This document shows positions 7,118 to 14,548 of a stretch of DNA of 35,758 nucleotides, one piece after another; position 1 is the stretch's first letter, and every line of letters begins with the position of its first letter. Where the stretch lies: contig CAJQNZ010000072.1 of NCBI GenBank assembly GCA_905479835.1, positions 1-35,758 of the forward strand, in the 5' to 3' direction. The notes beneath the pieces are model-generated. The model was not told the origin of the DNA. It ran no database searches and worked only from the letters and a program-made list of their open reading frames with translations. Made by a program: the position numbers and the translations under genes. Source of the stretch: an uncultured Flavobacteriaceae bacterium (GTDB lineage: Bacteria; Bacteroidota; Bacteroidia; Flavobacteriales; Flavobacteriaceae).

Positions 7118-9853
7118 ATGGATAAATTTTCATTTTTAAATGCAGCACACACAGGCTTTATAGCCGATTTATACGATCAATACTTAATAAATCCAGATGC
7201 TGTAGAACCAAGTTGGAGGAGTTTTTTTCAAGGTTATGATTTAGCCAATGAAAATTACAAGTTCTCTGATGAAGTAACTCCAATAGATGTTCCAGAACAA
7301 GTTCATAAAGAATTTAGTGTACTTGACTTAATAAACGGATACAGAACTAGAGGTCATTTATTTACCAAAACCAATCCAGTAAGAGAACGCAGAACATATA
7401 CTCCTACACTAGAACTTAAAAACTTTGGATTGTCTAATGATGATTTAGAAACAATTTTTAATGCAGGAGAATTATTAGGGCTTGGAAGTACAACATTGAG
7501 TAATATTATTAATCATCTTGATGAAATCTATTGTGATTCAATAGGTGTTGAATATATGTATATTCGAAACCCTGAAGCCTTAAAATGGTGGCAAGGAAAG
7601 TTGAATGTTAATGACAATCATCCAAAATATTCTACCGAAACAAAAAAATACTTACTTTCTAAACTGAATCAAGCAGTAACTTTTGAAAGTTTTTTACAGA
7701 CTAAATACGTTGGTCAAAAACGTTTTTCATTAGAAGGAGGAGAATCGTTAATTCCTGCAATAAGTGTTGCTCTATACAATGCATCTAATGATTACAATGT
7801 TCCTGAATGTGTTTTAGGAATGGCACATCGTGGACGTTTAAGTACCTTGGTAAATGTATTCAGAAAACCACTTCACGAACTTTTTAGCGAATTTGAAGGT
7901 AAAGATTTTGAGGATCAAGATATTGATGGTGATGTAAAATATCATCTTGGAAATACACTGGACAAGACCTATAAAAACGGTAAGAAAATTAAGATGAATT
8001 TAGTTCCAAATCCATCTCATCTTGAAACTGTAGCGTCAGTTGTTGGAGGAATTACACGTGCCAAAATCGATAAAGACTACAACGGCGACGATTCTAAAAT
8101 ATTACCAATAATTGTGCATGGTGATGCTGCAATCGCTGGACAAGGAATTGCTTATGAAGTTGCTCAAATGAGCCAGTTAAATGGTTACAAAACTGGAGGA
8201 ACTATACATATTGTTGTGAATAACCAAATTGGTTTTACAACCAATTATCATGATGCACGTTCAAGTACATATTGTACTGACGTTGCAAAAGTAACGTTAT
8301 CGCCTGTTTTACATGTTAATTCTGATGATGTTGAAGCCGTAGTTCATGCTGTTGAAATAGCATTGGAATATAGAATGAAATTTAAGAAAGATATTTATCT
8401 TGATTTATTAGGCTATAGAAAATATGGACATAACGAAGGTGATGAGCCTCGTTTCACACAACCAAAACTATACAAAGCAATTGCTAAACACAGCAATTCT
8501 TTAAAAATATATTCGGATAAGTTAATTGCTGAAAATGTTATTGATGAAGCTTATTCTAAAAAAATAGTGGTTGATTTTAAAGAAATTCTTGAAGAGAATT
8601 ATACAAAATCTAAACAATCTGATTCTTCAAAAGTTAAAGAATTCATGCAAGAACGTTGGACTGATTTTAGTCGTCAACGATTGGATGGAATGTTAAAAAC
8701 TATTGATAGCAGGTATTCTGAAGATAAATTAAAAGGAATAGCAACGATTGTTTCTACAGTTCCTGAAGGAGTGAAATTTGTCAGGAAAGCAGAAAGAATT
8801 TTAGCAGGAAGAGCCAAAATGGTTTTTGAAACCGACACCTTAGATTGGGGAATGGCAGAAACATTGGCTTATGGAAGTTTACTTGAAGAAGGGTATAATG
8901 TCCGTATTTCAGGTCAAGATGTTGAAAGAGGAACGTTCAGTCATCGTCATGCTATTTTACGTGATGAAATATCAGAAGAACGTATCAACTTATTAAATAC
9001 AAATAGGAATAATAAAGGGCAAATGTATATTTACAACTCTTTATTATCAGAATATGCAGTTTTAGGTTTTGACTATGGTTATGCCATGGCAAATCCAAAT
9101 ACATTAACAATTTGGGAAGCACAATTTGGAGATTTTTCAAATGGAGCACAAATTATTTTTGACCAATATCTATCTGCTGCAGAAGATAAATGGAAACTTC
9201 AAAATGGAATCGTAATTTTACTTCCTCATGGTTATGAAAGCCAAGGTTCAGAGCATTCATCTGCGAGAATGGAACGTTATTTACAGTTGTGTGCAAACGA
9301 TAATATGATTGTTGCTGATTGTACAACTCCTGCAAACTTCTTTCACTTGTTGCGTCGTCAAATGAAACGTGATTTCAGAAAACCTTTGGTAGTATTAACA
9401 CCAAAAAGTTTATTGAGACATCCAAAAGCAATTTCAAAAATGGATGATCTTTCTAACGGACAGTTTGAAGAAGTAATTGATGATACCATCAATCCAACGA
9501 ACGTTACAAAATTAGTGTTCTGTACTGGTAAATTCTATTATGATCTTGAAGCAGAAAGAGAAATATTAGACAGAAAAGATATTGCATTAGTGAGAATTGA
9601 ACAATTATTTCCATTGCATTTAGAAAAAATTCAGAAAGTAATAGATAGTTATCCAAATGTTGAGAAATATGTTTGGGCACAAGAAGAACCTAAAAATATG
9701 GGTGCTTGGAGTCACATGTTACAACGTTTAGATATCGTAAAATTAGAATGTGCTTCTAGACCCTACGCAGCAGTTCCTGCTCCTGGATCTAGCACAAGAG
9801 ATAAGAAGAGACAAAGAAGAGTTATTGATGCTATTTTTAACTCAGACAAATAA
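7118..9853 (+). CDS. sucA: 2-oxoglutarate dehydrogenase E1 component
   Basis: The protein has 911 residues, close to the usual 900-940 for this enzyme. It is the thiamine-diphosphate-dependent E1 that decarboxylates 2-oxoglutarate and passes the succinyl group to the lipoyl domain of E2 in the TCA cycle. Visible landmarks are the N-terminal 2-OGDH segment (FLNAAHTGFIADLYDQY, about 5-21), the GMAHRGRLSTLVNV motif, the ThDP/Mg stretch HGDAAIAGQGIAYEV with VVNNQIGFTT, the pyrimidine-binding domain with FSHRHAILRD and PHGYESQGSEHSSARMER, and the C-terminal AQEEPKNMGAW. The partner E2 gene follows on the same strand after a 238-bp stretch holding a gene remnant. No E3 gene is seen here, which is usual because E3 is shared. 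Confidence 0.97.
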   Translation: MDKFSFLNAAHTGFIADLYDQYLINPDAVEPSWRSFFQGYDLANENYKFSDEVTPIDVPEQVHKEFSVLDLINGYRTRGHLFTKTNPVRERRTYTPTLELKNFGLSNDDLETIFNAGELLGLGSTTLSNIINHLDEIYCDSIGVEYMYIRNPEALKWWQGKLNVNDNHPKYSTETKKYLLSKLNQAVTFESFLQTKYVGQKRFSLEGGESLIPAISVALYNASNDYNVPECVLGMAHRGRLSTLVNVFRKPLHELFSEFEGKDFEDQDIDGDVKYHLGNTLDKTYKNGKKIKMNLVPNPSHLETVASVVGGITRAKIDKDYNGDDSKILPIIVHGDAAIAGQGIAYEVAQMSQLNGYKTGGTIHIVVNNQIGFTTNYHDARSSTYCTDVAKVTLSPVLHVNSDDVEAVVHAVEIALEYRMKFKKDIYLDLLGYRKYGHNEGDEPRFTQPKLYKAIAKHSNSLKIYSDKLIAENVIDEAYSKKIVVDFKEILEENYTKSKQSDSSKVKEFMQERWTDFSRQRLDGMLKTIDSRYSEDKLKGIATIVSTVPEGVKFVRKAERILAGRAKMVFETDTLDWGMAETLAYGSLLEEGYNVRISGQDVERGTFSHRHAILRDEISEERINLLNTNRNNKGQMYIYNSLLSEYAVLGFDYGYAMANPNTLTIWEAQFGDFSNGAQIIFDQYLSAAEDKWKLQNGIVILLPHGYESQGSEHSSARMERYLQLCANDNMIVADCTTPANFFHLLRRQMKRDFRKPLVVLTPKSLLRHPKAISKMDDLSNGQFEEVIDDTINPTNVTKLVFCTGKFYYDLEAEREILDRKDIALVRIEQLFPLHLEKIQKVIDSYPNVEKYVWAQEEPKNMGAWSHMLQRLDIVKLECASRPYAAVPAPGSSTRDKKRQRRVIDAIFNSDK

Positions 9854-9855
9854 AA

Positions 9856-10074
9856 ATGGATATAGAAGTTATTCAAAATAAAATATTTACCATTAGAAAT
9901 CAAAAAGTGATGTTTGATTTCGATTTAGCCGAATTATATCAAGTTGAAACTCGTGTTTGAAAGTTTAAGATCACAAATTGTGATCTTAAAGAAGTTGTCA
10001 AAAATTGTGATAACCTTAAATATAGTTCAAAAAAAATAGCGCAAAATACTAGTAAACAAATAGGTTATAAATAA
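9856..10074 (+). pseudogene. Decayed ORF6N-domain gene fragment
   Basis: Starting 2 bp after the sucA stop, an ATG opens 34 codons beginning MDIEVIQNKIFTIRNQKVMF and continuing DFDLAELYQVETRV before a TGA at 9958. This matches the start of ORF6N (KilA-N-related, phage-type) proteins, which normally continue for 150 or more residues. After the stop, ORF6N-like words recur: FESLRSQIV in the +1 frame (9956 on), and NCDNLKYSSKK in the original frame. The latter frame runs to a TAA at 10072. The family's middle part is missing, so this is a remnant with an internal deletion. It may instead be read as a tiny ORF, but function is unlikely. Confidence 0.7.
9964..9990. repeat. Perfect 27-bp palindrome in the sucA-sucB gap
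   Basis: Two 13-bp arms (9964-9976 and 9978-9990) around a single central A pair perfectly, with core GATCACAA/TTGTGATC. A third partial copy, AATTGTGATAACCTTAAA, lies just downstream. It sits inside the ORF6N remnant and has no T-run, so it is not a standard terminator. Confidence 0.6.
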
Positions 10075-10091
10075 ATTAAAATTATAGTACC

Positions 10092-11306
10092 ATGATTTTA
10101 GAAATGAAAGTTCCTTCACCAGGAGAATCGATTACAGAAGTTGAAATAGCATCTTGGCTTGTAGAAGATGGCGATTATGTAGAAAAAGATCAAGCAATTG
10201 CTGAAGTAGATTCTGACAAAGCAACCTTAGAACTTCCTGCAGAAGAAAGTGGAATTATTACTTTTAAAGCAGAAGAAGGTGATGCTGTAGAAGTTGGTGC
10301 AGTCGTTTGTTTGATTGATATGGATGCTAAAAATCCTGAAAAATTATCTGAGGCAAAAGGTGAAAGTAAAAAGGAGAAAGAAGAAACTAAAACCGTTGAC
10401 CCAAAACCTTTAACCCAAGAAACCTACGCTACAGGTTCTGCTTCTCCAGCCGCTAAGAAAGTATTAGCAGAAAAAGGAATGGACACGCAAGGTGTTTCTG
10501 GAACAGGAAGAGACGGAAGAATAACCAAAGAAGATGCGCTAAAAGCAGTTCCTTCAATGGGCTCTCAGCCTACGAATGGTTCTAGAGGGACTGAACGTAA
10601 GAAAATGTCTATGCTTCGTAGAAAAGTGGCAGAACGTTTGGTTGCTGTAAAAAGCGAAACTGCGATGTTAACGACATTTAACGAAGTGAACATGCAACCG
10701 ATATTTAACCTTAGAAAAGAATACAAAGAAGACTTTAAAGTAAAACACGGTGTTGGTCTTGGATTCATGAGTTTCTTTACAATGGCAGTTGTAAGAGCAT
10801 TAAAATTGTATCCTGATGTAAACTCTATGATTGATGGAGATTTCCAAATAAAAAATGATTTTCAAGATATTTCTATTGCAGTTTCTGGACCAAAAGGATT
10901 GATGGTTCCTGTCATAAGAAATGCTGAAGATTTATCTTTTAGAGGTATAGAAAGTGAAGTGAAGCGCTTGGCAATTCGTGCACGTGACGGACAGATTACC
11001 ATAGATGAAATGACTGGAGGAACATTTACGATTACCAATGGTGGTGTATTTGGATCTATGTTGTCCACGCCAATCTTAAATCCTCCTCAAAGCGGAATTT
11101 TAGGAATGCACAACATTATTCAAAGACCTATTGCTGTTGACGGACAAGTAGTTATTGCTCCTATGATGTATGTTGCGCTGTCTTATGACCATAGAATTAT
11201 TGATGGTCGTGAGTCTGTAGGTTTCTTAGTTGCAGTTAAAGAAGCACTAGAAAATCCTGTAGAATTATTGATGGATAATGATCCAAAGAAAGCTTTGGAA
11301 ATGTAG
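10092..11306 (+). CDS. sucB: 2-oxoglutarate dehydrogenase E2, dihydrolipoyllysine succinyltransferase
   Basis: The protein has 404 residues, normal for OdhB/SucB. Domains in order are the lipoyl domain (1-78) with lipoylated K43 in [12 protein letters not shown], a Lys/Glu/Pro/Thr linker (79-116), a peripheral E3-binding domain (117-153) with [13 protein letters not shown] and [14 protein letters not shown], and the catalytic acyltransferase core (about 170-404). The core ends with the active-site motif DHRIIDG (H368, D372). It transfers the succinyl group from lipoamide to CoA in the TCA cycle. It is downstream of sucA on the same strand, and a strong terminator follows directly. The intervening gene remnant may lie within one transcript. 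Confidence 0.97.
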   Translation: MILEMKVPSPGESITEVEIASWLVEDGDYVEKDQAIAEVDSDKATLELPAEESGIITFKAEEGDAVEVGAVVCLIDMDAKNPEKLSEAKGESKKEKEETKTVDPKPLTQETYATGSASPAAKKVLAEKGMDTQGVSGTGRDGRITKEDALKAVPSMGSQPTNGSRGTERKKMSMLRRKVAERLVAVKSETAMLTTFNEVNMQPIFNLRKEYKEDFKVKHGVGLGFMSFFTMAVVRALKLYPDVNSMIDGDFQIKNDFQDISIAVSGPKGLMVPVIRNAEDLSFRGIESEVKRLAIRARDGQITIDEMTGGTFTITNGGVFGSMLSTPILNPPQSGILGMHNIIQRPIAVDGQVVIAPMMYVALSYDHRIIDGRESVGFLVAVKEALENPVELLMDNDPKKALEM

Positions 11307-11331
11307 GTAACAAAATTGCCATATAAATATT

Positions 11332-11362
11332 AAAACCCAAAACAATTGTTTTGGGTTTTTTT
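11332..11362. terminator. Bidirectional terminator after sucB
   Basis: AAAACCCAAAACAA (11332-11345) and TTGTTTTGGGTTTT (11346-11359) are perfectly complementary and are followed by more Ts. It lies between convergent genes: sucB ends at 11306 and the retropepsin-like gene ends at 11361 on the other strand. It may serve both. Confidence 0.88.
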
Positions 11363-11816
11363 AATACTTGTAGATTAGTTTTTTCAAATACAATCGTTTC
11401 TTTTTATAATCAATAATCGCTTCGCCTTTATCTAGAATATCTGCACCAATAATCCCTTCAACTTTTTTGGCTCCGTGATTTTCAAGAGCGATATTTACAT
11501 GAGACAAATCAAACACAACTAAATTCAAATTCTCATACTTCCACTCTCCAATTTCTAAACTATTTCTAGAAGAATTATGCGCATCCATTTCAGAGGCTCC
11601 AGCTCCTGCTGCTTTAATTTTAGATTCTTTGGTTTCCAATTTAAAACGCTCCGCTATATCATAACCAACACAAGAATTTGAAGCGCCTGTATCTAAAATA
11701 AATCGACCTTTAACACCATTTATTTTCGCTTTTACTTCAAAGTGATTGGTAATCGTTTTTCTTAGTTTTATTTTGACATATCCTTTTTTAGAAAGGATAT
11801 TTTTAAGGCTTAGCAT
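11361..11816 (-). CDS. Retropepsin-like aspartic protease family protein
   Basis: The 151-residue protein has the single-domain aspartic protease signature FILDTGASNSCV (D42-T-G) and the distal hydrophobic-Gly motif EGIIGADIL (about 120-128). Such proteins (clan AA, retropepsin-like) work as dimers in which each subunit supplies one catalytic Asp. There is no signal peptide or membrane segment, so it is probably cytoplasmic. The substrate is unknown. The gene is single and convergent with sucB, sharing the terminator whose last bases overlap its stop codon. Confidence 0.82.
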   Translation of the reverse strand: MLSLKNILSKKGYVKIKLRKTITNHFEVKAKINGVKGRFILDTGASNSCVGYDIAERFKLETKESKIKAAGAGASEMDAHNSSRNSLEIGEWKYENLNLVVFDLSHVNIALENHGAKKVEGIIGADILDKGEAIIDYKKKRLYLKKLIYKY

Positions 11817-11833
11817 TTAATAAATATTTTAAA

Positions 11834-11872
11834 TCTCGACTTTAAGCCTGTCTTGAGCGACAGTCGAAAGGC
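11834..11872 (+). repeat. Interspersed repeat, long type (copy 1)
   Basis: TCTCGAC, a short spacer, then GCCTGTCTTGAGCGA and AGTCGAAAGGC. The same element, 3 bp shorter, is found inside ogt at 12850-12885. It is located in the 173-bp gap between the retropepsin-like gene and tatD. Confidence 0.75.
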
Positions 11873-11899
11873 TCTACCAGACAAAACTAAAAATTGTCT

Positions 11900-11919
11900 C
11901 CTCGAGCGCAGTCGAGAGG
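11900..11919. repeat. Interspersed palindromic repeat, short type
   Basis: CCTCGAGCGCAGTCGAGAGG is an imperfect palindrome with the core TCGAGCGCAGTCGA. The same core recurs twice at 28636-28702. Related elements are common in flavobacterial intergenic DNA. Confidence 0.7.
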
Positions 11920-11989
11920 TTAATAAATATGATTATATCACTATTATTCTGATAGAACATATTATTTTTACCAAAAGTAAATAATCTCC

Positions 11990-12757
11990 ATGAATATTAC
12001 CGATACACATACACATTTATACAGTTCACAATTTGATGAAGACAGAGCAGAAATGATGCAACGTGCTTTTGATGCAGGAATCAATCGTTTTTTTATTCCA
12101 GCAATAGATTCTACGTATACTGATTCTATGTTGCAATTAGAAAAAAATTATCCAGAAAACGTATTCTTGATGATGGGTTTACATCCAACTTCTGTCAAGG
12201 AAAATGTCGAAGAAGAGTTGGCACATGTGAAGGAAATGATAGACTCTCGTGATTTTTATGCCATTGGTGAAATCGGAATTGACTTGTATTGGGATCGAAC
12301 TTTTTTAAAACAACAGCAAGATGCTTTTCGAACACAGATTCGTTGGGCAAAAGAAAAGAACTTGCCGATTATTATTCATTGTCGTGATGCTTTTGATGAA
12401 ATATTTGAAGTTTTAGAAACTGAAAAAGATGATAAACTCTTTGGAATTTTCCATTGTTTTACTGGAACTATAGAACAGGCACATCGAGCAATTTCTTTTA
12501 ACATGAAACTTGGAATTGGAGGCGTAGTTACTTTTAAAAACGGTAAGATTGACAAGTTCTTAAATGAAATTCCAATTGAGAATATCGTTTTAGAAACAGA
12601 TTCTCCTTATCTCGCTCCAACACCATATAGAGGAAAGCGCAATGAAAGTAGTTACATTACACAAGTTATTGATAAATTGGTTGATATTTATGGTTTAACT
12701 TTTGAAGAAATAGCAAATATCACAACTCAAAACTCAAAAGACGTTTTTGGAATCTAA
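11990..12757 (+). CDS. TatD family metal-dependent hydrolase (DNase)
   Basis: The 255-residue TIM-barrel protein has every TatD landmark: DTHTHL with H7 and H9, GEIGID with E94, IIHCRD with H130, HCFTG with H155, and ETDSPYLAP with D204. These residues bind the two divalent metals. TatD-type enzymes act as 3'-5' exonucleases or DNA-repair nucleases, and close homologues (YcfH/YabD) differ little by sequence, so the exact substrate is left open. The length is typical (250-265). Its last 11 bp overlap the start of ogt, which suggests a two-gene repair-related unit. A repeat-rich gap lies just upstream. Confidence 0.92.
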   Translation: MNITDTHTHLYSSQFDEDRAEMMQRAFDAGINRFFIPAIDSTYTDSMLQLEKNYPENVFLMMGLHPTSVKENVEEELAHVKEMIDSRDFYAIGEIGIDLYWDRTFLKQQQDAFRTQIRWAKEKNLPIIIHCRDAFDEIFEVLETEKDDKLFGIFHCFTGTIEQAHRAISFNMKLGIGGVVTFKNGKIDKFLNEIPIENIVLETDSPYLAPTPYRGKRNESSYITQVIDKLVDIYGLTFEEIANITTQNSKDVFGI

Positions 12758-13268
12758 TCAAACTACATATTATAAAACACCTATCGGAACTGCCAAAATT
12801 ATTGGTGATGAAGATGGAATTCAATCTATTTCAGTGCTTGATGATGACATCTCGACTGAGCCTGTCTTGAGCGAAGTCGAAAGGCACGATGTGACAATCC
12901 AAAAAATTCCTGAATGCTTACAAAATTGTGTAAAACAATTAAACGAATATTTTAATGGTACTCGTAAAGAATTTGACCTAAAACTAAATCCACAAGGAAC
13001 AGCGTTTCAGAAAAAAGTGTGGAATGAATTACTGGAAATACCATTTGGAAAATCTCGAACTTATTTAGAACAATCAAAAAGTTTTGGAGATCCAAAAGCA
13101 ATTCGTGCAGTTGCATCAGCAAATGGTAAAAATCCTATTTGGATTGTCGTTCCTTGCCATCGTGTTATTGGCACTGATGGTTCATTAACTGGATATGCAG
13201 GAGGAATTTGGCGTAAAAAATGGTTGCTAGAACATGAAAGTGGTGTAAAACAACAGTCATTATTTTAA
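12747..13268 (+). CDS. ogt: Methylated-DNA--[protein]-cysteine S-methyltransferase
   Basis: The 173-residue suicide repair protein accepts alkyl groups from O6-alkylguanine. The active-site motif VPCHRVIG places the acceptor at C137, with the helix-turn-helix segment (FQKKVWNELLEIPFGKSRTY) at about 87-106 before it. The start appears to be TTG inside the tatD 3' end, because the conserved YYKTPIGTAKI begins only seven residues later and no ATG fits. Residues 35-46 (ISTEPVLSEVER) are encoded by a 36-bp interspersed repeat inserted in frame between the N-terminal domain and the catalytic half. The catalytic residues are untouched, so the protein is probably active. A convergent gene begins its 3' end 3 bp later. 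Confidence 0.92.
   Translation: MESNQTTYYKTPIGTAKIIGDEDGIQSISVLDDDISTEPVLSEVERHDVTIQKIPECLQNCVKQLNEYFNGTRKEFDLKLNPQGTAFQKKVWNELLEIPFGKSRTYLEQSKSFGDPKAIRAVASANGKNPIWIVVPCHRVIGTDGSLTGYAGGIWRKKWLLEHESGVKQQSLF
12850..12885 (+). repeat. Interspersed repeat inside ogt (long type, copy 2)
   Basis: This 36-bp element shares TCTCGACT, AGCCTGTCTTGAGCGA and AGTCGAAAGGC with 11834-11872. Its length is a multiple of three, so the ogt frame is kept, and it encodes residues 35-46. Confidence 0.75.
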
Positions 13269-13271
13269 ACA

Positions 13272-14399
13272 TTAATTACCCTTCCACCATTTAGAAGAAA
13301 TTTCTTTATTTTCAATTAATTCGATAGACTCTCCTATTTCTGGAGTAACTAACCTAATATTTAATTCTTTTGCCTTCTTTGATATTCGCTCAACTGGATC
13401 TGTCCAACTATGTGTAGATAATTTAAATGCTCCCCAATGAATTGGCATTATTTTCTTGGCTTTTAAATCAACTCCTGCTTGTGCTGTTTCTTCAGGAAAC
13501 ATATGAATATCAGGCCATAATTCATTGTATTGACCACATTCTATCATAGCAAAATCAAACGGACCATGCTTTTCTCCAATTTCTTTAAAGTGTGATGCAT
13601 ATCCACTATCTCCACTAAAAAAGATCTTCTCTGTTTCTGATTCTATAATCCATGAACTCCATAATGTTTTCATCCTATCACTTAATCCTCTTCCAGAAAA
13701 ATGCTGTGCTGGTGTACTGCGAAAAATCAAATCATCAAATACAACTTCTTCCCACCAATTCAATTCTACAATGTTATCATTTTGAATTCCCCACTTTTCG
13801 AGATGTGAACCAACTCCTAAGGGTACAATAAAATTTCCAACTTTCTTTTTTAACTTCTTAATAGATCCATAATCCAAATGATCATAATGGTCATGAGATA
13901 TTATAACTACATCAATTTTTGGTAACTTTTCAATCTGTATCGGCAACTCTTTACTGAATCGATTATTTCCTAGCAAAGGGTGTGGAGCGGGTACATTCCC
14001 AAACATGGGATCAATCAATATGTTTTTATGATTCATTTGTACTAAAAAAGTTGAATGACCAAACCAAATTAACCTTGTTTTAGAATTATAGTCTGCAATA
14101 GTGGTAGAATCAATTTTCTGAACTTCAATGTTTTTATCAGGGCGTGTTCCAGAATTTGGGTTGAACATTTTTCTAACAAGACTTAACATGTCGCTAGCAC
14201 TCATATCCATATTTATTGATTTTTCATTGACAAACTTTCCTTCTATATAGTTTTCAGTTGTCGCAAATTCAATTTCTTGTTCTTTAGTTATTTTTCCACC
14301 AAATTCAGGGCTTAGATTAATGAACAAAAATCCTATTATAAACAACAAGACTATAATTGAAACTAAACCTATCGTCATTCTTTTAAGAGTTTTTTTCAT
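13272..14399 (-). CDS. Membrane-anchored metallo-beta-lactamase-fold hydrolase (NAPE-PLD-like)
   Basis: I choose the ATG at 14399 (375 residues, MKKTLKRMTIGL). The earlier ATG at 14420 would lie inside a -7 box (14418-14425). Residues 1-30 hold one membrane segment (GLVSIIVLLFIIGFLFI). The soluble domain has WFGHSTFLV, IDPMFGN, the zinc motif SHDHYDHLD (H169, H171, D173, H174), TPAQHFSGR, FFSGDSGY and PIHWGAF. This pattern is that of the NAPE-PLD/UlaG-like branch of the MBL fold. Members hydrolyse phosphoester bonds, but the substrate here is unknown. It is convergent with ogt and divergent from the large barrel gene. Confidence 0.88.
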   Translation of the reverse strand: MKKTLKRMTIGLVSIIVLLFIIGFLFINLSPEFGGKITKEQEIEFATTENYIEGKFVNEKSINMDMSASDMLSLVRKMFNPNSGTRPDKNIEVQKIDSTTIADYNSKTRLIWFGHSTFLVQMNHKNILIDPMFGNVPAPHPLLGNNRFSKELPIQIEKLPKIDVVIISHDHYDHLDYGSIKKLKKKVGNFIVPLGVGSHLEKWGIQNDNIVELNWWEEVVFDDLIFRSTPAQHFSGRGLSDRMKTLWSSWIIESETEKIFFSGDSGYASHFKEIGEKHGPFDFAMIECGQYNELWPDIHMFPEETAQAGVDLKAKKIMPIHWGAFKLSTHSWTDPVERISKKAKELNIRLVTPEIGESIELIENKEISSKWWKGN

Positions 14400-14417
14400 T
14401 CTAATTATTTTCGTTTT

Positions 14418-14425
14418 CAAAAATA
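14418..14425 (-). promoter_or_regulatory. -7 box (TATTTTTG) of the MBL-fold gene
   Basis: The minus strand reads TATTTTTG, 18 bp before the ATG at 14399. It overlaps the alternative upstream ATG, which supports the shorter start. No clear -33 element is visible. Confidence 0.45.
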
Positions 14426-14517
14426 TAAAGAATTATTTTAAGTATTCATAATACGTATCTTTTATATTTTAAAGAAAACTTCATTTTTCAATTGAGCCAT
14501 CAAGAACAATTTTAAAC

Positions 14518-14525
14518 TATTTTTG
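14518..14525 (+). promoter_or_regulatory. -7 box (TATTTTTG) of the large barrel gene
   Basis: TATTTTTG lies 23 bp before the ATG at 14549. A TTG at 14492-14494 is 23 bp upstream, longer than the usual 19. Confidence 0.45.
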
Positions 14526-14548
14526 TTTTTTAATCGTTGATTAATATA

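Noticed and set aside
9856-10074. Active prophage or defence island at the ORF6N fragment
   Set aside because: Only one broken fragment is present, flanked directly by TCA-cycle genes, with no integrase, att-like repeats or phage genes.
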